NCBI GenBank assembly: GCA_022393335.1
Contig: JAJEKB010020796.1
Coordinates: 148,739 to 212,738, forward strand
Reading direction: 5' to 3'
Length of the DNA: 64,000 nt
Origin: Macrotrachela quadricornifera
Lineage: Eukaryota > Rotifera > Eurotatoria > Philodinida > Philodinidae
Under the pieces are notes generated by a model. That model worked only from the letters and a program-made list of their open reading frames with translations. It had not been told where the DNA came from and searched no databases. Shown piece by piece: positions 59,106 to 64,000 of this stretch; the stretch's first letter is position 1; every line of letters starts with the position of its first letter. The position numbers were made by a program, and so were the translations under genes.

Positions 59106-61348
59106 TTAATTCTTTGTAAGTTCTGTTTTTCGAAGAGCATCAAGAACCATATCCATATCATCTTAATAAATAAATAAAAAAGATTTAAAAAAAAAACAAT
59201 AAGAAAAAATTTTTCATACTTCGTAATGTTCGAACCATATTTATAATTTGTTCTTTACCATCAATAACTTCAATTGTTTGTGTATATGGATTATAGTGTA
59301 CACTAAATGGTCGTGGAATAGTCATTGCATATTGTCTAAATAAATAAAAAATAAAAATATTAATTAAAAATTTATTATTTTTTATTTAAATAATATTACC
59401 GTAATTTTTCTTTTGCATCTTTGAAACTTTCAGCTAAGAAATAAGTTGGTTGAAAACTTGTTATTGGATATGGTTGAATTGAAGCACGAAATGGATCAAA
59501 TGGCATTATTGATGGTTTATCAGAAACACAATACTTTACAAAAAAAAATAATAGATTAAACCAAATAAATAAAAGATTTTTACTTGTAATTCACCAAATG
59601 ATGATAAAAGACCAGCTCCATAAGCTTTTCGTTCTTCATTTTCAATACATAAACCAAATTCAACAGTAAACCAATATAATGTTGCTATCAGAATAAATTA
59701 TATGTAATATTTTTATTGAATTAATATAAATAAAATCGTCTAATTTCAATTAACGAAAGCATAAAATCAAATGACTTATAGTAACTTCAATATTCAAGAC
59801 CCTCATGTGTACAAAGTTTCAGAGTGCAAATGGAACGAATTATCTGAGAATAATATTCCTTCATTAGTCAATGTCTTTACATTTTATAATTCGTAAAGAA
59901 ATTAAAACTTAAGATTTCTGAATATATGTATAAATCAATAATCATTCATACCTAATCGAGTTATATATTCATCGGGTGCACCTAAACTAGCCATACCAAT
60001 TTCTTGACTAAATTCTGCAAAATCTGGATCAGCAAAAAGAGGTACATGACCAAGTAGTTCATGACAAACATCTGGCTCAGGTGTATACATAGGTACACTA
60101 TGATGACGAATATATTGAGTTGAATGAAATACACGAAAAGCTAAACCAGCAAGAAAATCTCGTGATGATAAAAGACCTTAAGTATTCAATTAAATAATTT
60201 TTATATAAAAGATAAAAATTTTTAACCAACCAGCTACAGGTCGAAGACGAAAACCTGAACAATCTTGAAGAAATTGTGATACATCTTCTAATTGTGGTAT
60301 ATTCGTTTCATGATAACCACAATTATCAACAAGTAATGGAAAAACATTATTAAATTCTTTACACGCATGTGCTGGATAAAGTTGTGTTAATTCACGAAAT
60401 ACAGTTGCCCATGTAGAAATTTCTTGTTCTGTATATGTAACACGTGGTATAGGTTGACCATAACGATATTGATGAGCTATATCAGCAAATTCTTTTCGAC
60501 GTTTTCGATAAAGTACATCACGAAAACCGGGATGATCAGAATCTAATTCTGATCCATAAGATAATACGCGATTAGCAAATTGATCTAAATCACGAATTTT
60601 TCTTGGAAACCAAGGTACTAAATAAAATAAAATCATTTTTATTATTTTTTTTCTTTTTGTTTTATAAATAACTAAACAAACCAGATTCTTCTAATGATTT
60701 ATGTGCACGTGAAAGTATATGCATATATTTCGATTCCTGACGTAACTGTTTAATCGCATCAGCAACACTACCCATACTATTATCACATTCAACATAAAAT
60801 TCATGATCAGCTTTATTTTGACGTGATAGTCGAGATTCAATATGAAGTAAATTAATGCCATGTTTCTAAAAAGACAGTAATAAAACTTTTGTTAATATTT
60901 TAAATAAAATTATATTTTATATTAGTTAATAGCAAAAGAAAAGCAAGATCATTTTATAATCAGATTAGATATCAAACCTGATTTAAATATTGGAAAAAAA
61001 AATATTATTACTAAATGAATGATTAAGATAATAAAAGAATAGATTGAAAAAAAAGGAAAATTTTCTCACCTCAAATACATTAAGTGCTTTAGCTAAAGCA
61101 CCAACTTCTTCATTGAGTGAGAAAATTAATGATGTTTTTGTTGAAGTTTCTTCATTCTAAAAAAAAAATATCAATTATTAATCATATTATATGATAAAAT
61201 AAAATAACCTCTGTCGATGAAAATTTAGCAGCCATATCATTTTTATTTTCTTCACCACCATTTCGATCAATACCAGCCTTAATATATAGAACACATTATA
61301 TCGATTACATTTATTAAAGCTATCACAAACCTCTGATAAAGTACCCAT
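59106..61348 (-). CDS. PAH: Phenylalanine 4-hydroxylase
   Basis: Tetrahydrobiopterin- and iron-dependent enzyme converting phenylalanine to tyrosine; cytosolic. The ATG is at 61348 (MGTLSE) and the stop at 59106-59108. A regulatory ACT domain comes first ([37 protein letters not shown], 60.8-61.15 kb). The catalytic domain follows, with [50 protein letters not shown] and GFRLRPVAG. Iron ligands are present: both His of [14 protein letters not shown] (60.04-60.08 kb) and the Glu of WFTVEFGLC (59.65 kb). A tetramerisation tail ends the protein ([13 protein letters not shown]). The [16 protein letters not shown] and [14 protein letters not shown] motifs and the ACT-domain type fit PAH better than the tyrosine or tryptophan hydroxylases. 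No defects were seen. Confidence 0.95.
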
Positions 61349-61900
61349 AATAAATGTTCAAAAATCAACAAGTTTTCACTATTGATTGAAAGAAAAATAT
61401 CGACAAAAGAATGTAATTATTCTAGAAGAAACATAGATATTTATTTCTTCTATTTTGGCATCAGCAGGTCATCAAGAATCATGACCTAGTTATAATTTAT
61501 AGTAACCAATAAATTGCTTTATAAAAAAAAATAACGTCATACAAAAAAAGAATGAAAGTGTAACAGCTGTTTACAAGTGATCAATCTATAATATGCGCCA
61601 TTCTCTTGACGATAATTGATTAATTAAAAAAATAATTTTAACAACTATTAAAATAACAACATAAAAAAAAAAGAAAAACTTTATTTAATGTTCACGATAC
61701 CATTTATTGTATGTCTTGCATTTATTGTTCAATAATTCGAATAAGACAGATATAATTAATTAAATAATAATTAAAAATCTGACTTCAATTATATTCTAGT
61801 CTGAAAAGAAAGAAAGACTGAATTGAAGTAATGTTTTTCATTTAATCCATAGAATGAAAAAAAAAGAAATTGTACAAATCAAAACAAGATAATAATTCAT
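61349..61900. other. Intergenic region PAH / ARGLU1
   Basis: 0.55 kb covering the 5' flank of PAH and the 3' flank of ARGLU1. It is A+T-rich, with nothing else supported. Confidence 0.5.
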
Positions 61901-62875
61901 TTAACGAGCACTATTCAAAGTGAATGAAATTTTTTCTCGTGTCTTATTTTTTCCTAAGATAAGATTTTGTTCTTTTGCATGTTGTTTTCCTAATTGTCGT
62001 TCAAATCGTTCTCGATCTTCCATTAAACGTAATTGTTCAGTACGTAATTTTTCTTCTTCTTCAGCCTATAGAAAAACAGAAAAAAAAGGAATTTAATCTA
62101 TCGACTTTATATTTGACTAACTATGCGTTTTTCTGCTTCAGTTAATTTACGTTCATTTTCTGCAAGAATTCGTTCTAAATTTTCACGTTTTTTTCTTTCT
62201 TCTTCCTAAAATCAAATAATGAATAAAATTTATAAAAAATTCTTAGATTTTTCTTTTTTACTTCTTTAATAATTAATTTTTTCATTTCTTCATTATTTCG
62301 TTTTTCAAGTTCAGTTAACATTTGTTTTTCCATTGTTCGCTTAAGTACATCAACACGTCGTTTAACTTCATTTTCAATTTCATCTTTACGACGTTCACGT
62401 TCTTCACGTAGACGTGTTTCAACAATATCTTTAACACGTCGTTCAACTTCAGATTGAATTAAATTTTCACGAGTTTCTTTTTGTCGTCTATTAAATAAAT
62501 AATATCAAAAACTAATAATAAAATTAAAAAAAAAAAAAACTATTTTTTACAATAATTGCATGCGTTCACGTTCTAATTCAGCTAATCGGTCAACTTCAGC
62601 TTTTTTACGAGCTGTTAAATCTGTTAATTCATTTATACTTGGTAATGTTGAATCATCATGAATATCATTTGATGAATTACTCGATCGACGACGAGATCTA
62701 AATAGATAAAATAGAAAATAGAAAATAATTATTTATTGTACCGTTTCAATTTTTTTTCTCTATCTCGTTCAGGTGAACGTGATTTACGTCGTTGTGATAA
62801 ACTACTTATATTACGATCATGTGATGATTTTCGATGTTTATGTTTTTTATTCGACGGACTACGTGATCGACCCAT
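61901..62875 (-). CDS. ARGLU1: Arginine and glutamate-rich protein 1 (ARGLU1-like)
   Basis: Nuclear splicing modulator and coactivator of nuclear receptors (with Mediator) in vertebrates. The start at 62875 gives MGRSRSPSNKKHKHRKSS, an RS-rich, basic N-terminus for nuclear speckle localisation. The rest is one long charged helix (SEVERRVKDIVETRLREE, EIENEVKRRVDVLKRTMEKQ, RENLERILAENERKLTEAEK). It finishes with LILGKNKTREKISFTLNSAR, matching the conserved ARGLU1 end (LGKGK...KLSFSL). Five exons give about 250 aa, near the human length. The helix is repetitive in Arg/Glu, so identification rests mainly on the two ends and the overall order. Confidence 0.88.
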
Positions 62876-64000
62876 CGTGCTGTAATACAACACGAAATCT
62901 AAACAACATCTCAATAAATTAGTTAAATAATTCAATTAATAAAAAAAATAAAGTTTTTTAAAAGAAAAAAAAATTGAATAAAATCACGTACCTAAAAAGA
63001 AGAAAAACAAAACGATTATTTACATAGAAATATATAAAATATTTTCTTACCGATTATACTTACGAGATTACAATAAAAAATCGAGTTTAGAATTTATGCT
63101 GACATAGACAAAAAGAGAAGATTAAATCACTTTCCTATTTTTTTTTTATTTTTATCTTATTATTCAACATAAAAAGAATATTTAAATTTATAACAACGTA
63201 AAAAACAATTTAAGTTTTTTTTTTGAATATACAAGAAATAATATCGATTAAAGAAAAATTACTTGAATGTTTTCTTTTATTATTACTATTATTATAAATA
63301 TGTAATACCACTTATTTTAGCACATGAATTTATTTCAGCACAGATAAATAAAATAAAATGTTTGTAATTATTGGAATTGTTCATTATCTAAAAAATTTAT
63401 TTTAATATATTGGTTAAATTTGATATTTGTTCATAGAAAAAAAATGAACAAATAAACAATAAGAGACAATTACACGAAAATCAATGATTCATTATAAAAA
63501 TATAACCTTCAGCAACGAACGTGTGTCAATATAGATGTCAGCTTCTTTCGGTTTACGATTACCAATTTACTATTATATGGTTGATAATCTATAACAAGTA
63601 TTATTGAACACCATATTTCGGTATTTTATTCTTTTACCTTTAAAGGAAATAAGAGACAAACATCTATTTTTCATGGACATCACATAATTTTTTACAACAT
63701 TAATATTGGTATTTTTGAATTCTTCAGCTAAAAAACTGGTTCTTGATTGAATTAACGTCGGGACTATTCGATGGTCAATCTAACAATTCCGGTACATTAC
63801 TGTTGATGGATTGTTCACAAATATTACTTCGATATTTTGGATTATTGTCCTACTGTAAATGCCAATTCTGATGAAATTGTCGTCTAGCAGTAATATTGAC
63901 CATCAAGATTGCATCTAAATATACGATAGGTCAATACACCTTTCACACTCACGGGACCTCATACACGGACTTTTTGACGATTTATCGATATACATTTAAA
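62876..64000. other. 5' flank of ARGLU1, end of window
   Basis: No coding exon was recognised. On the minus strand, CTC|GTAAGT and CG|GTAAGA near 63050-63070 look like splice donors, so a non-coding first exon of ARGLU1 may lie upstream of 63.06 kb. The final 500 bp is less A+T-rich but stays unassigned. Confidence 0.4.

Noticed and set aside
1..64000. CRISPR arrays, operons of bacterial type, insertion sequences
   Set aside because: The window is eukaryotic. Regular spacings found here belong to degenerate transposon-like repeats, not to short identical repeats with unique spacers.

Overview
This window is nuclear DNA from a small-genome invertebrate animal, most likely a bdelloid rotifer (Rotaria/Adineta type). 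The gene set is metazoan: axonemal dynein, P2X receptor, arthropod/rotifer-type chitin deacetylase relative, TRIP4, TIMM13, UVRAG, SFT2D, phenylalanine hydroxylase and ARGLU1. The sequence is very A+T-rich, and exons are separated by many tiny introns (about 44-100 bp, GT...AG). A lone R-S-ExE ADP-ribosyltransferase sits beside transposon debris, which is typical of bdelloids. The species call is inference from composition, intron style and protein resemblance, not from a search.

Layout. Positions 1-8.2 kb are a repeat-rich, gene-poor zone. It holds several inverted-repeat elements, some nested, three of which share a motif recurring every ~202-210 bp, plus one unrecognised 171-codon reading frame. 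An ART gene lies at 8.3-9.1 kb (minus). Positions 9.2-19.4 kb are a second gene-poor zone with a triplicated unit, a 35-bp tandem array, MITE-like elements, a 1.3-kb element, a solo LTR with target duplication, and three copies of a dispersed repeat.

From 19.4 to 41.9 kb one giant minus-strand gene encodes an outer-arm beta-type axonemal dynein heavy chain (DNAH9/11/17 subfamily). One of its introns holds a complete intron-bearing tRNA-Leu(CAA) gene and another is filled by a transposon remnant. From 42.8 to 49.4 kb there is a small unknown plus-strand gene, a P2X ATP-gated channel (minus) and a chitin-deacetylase-like membrane protein (plus) whose metal-binding motifs are all degraded. From 50.3 to 62.9 kb six compact minus-strand genes follow: TRIP4, TIMM13, UVRAG, SFT2D, PAH and ARGLU1. 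The last 1.1 kb shows no gene.

The genes are mostly unrelated housekeeping or cell-biology loci, as expected of a eukaryotic chromosome. SFT2D and UVRAG, adjacent and 131 bp apart, both act in membrane trafficking. The most notable observations are the pseudo-deacetylase, the periodic inverted-repeat elements, the nested tRNA, the solo LTR, and the N-terminally short TRIP4.
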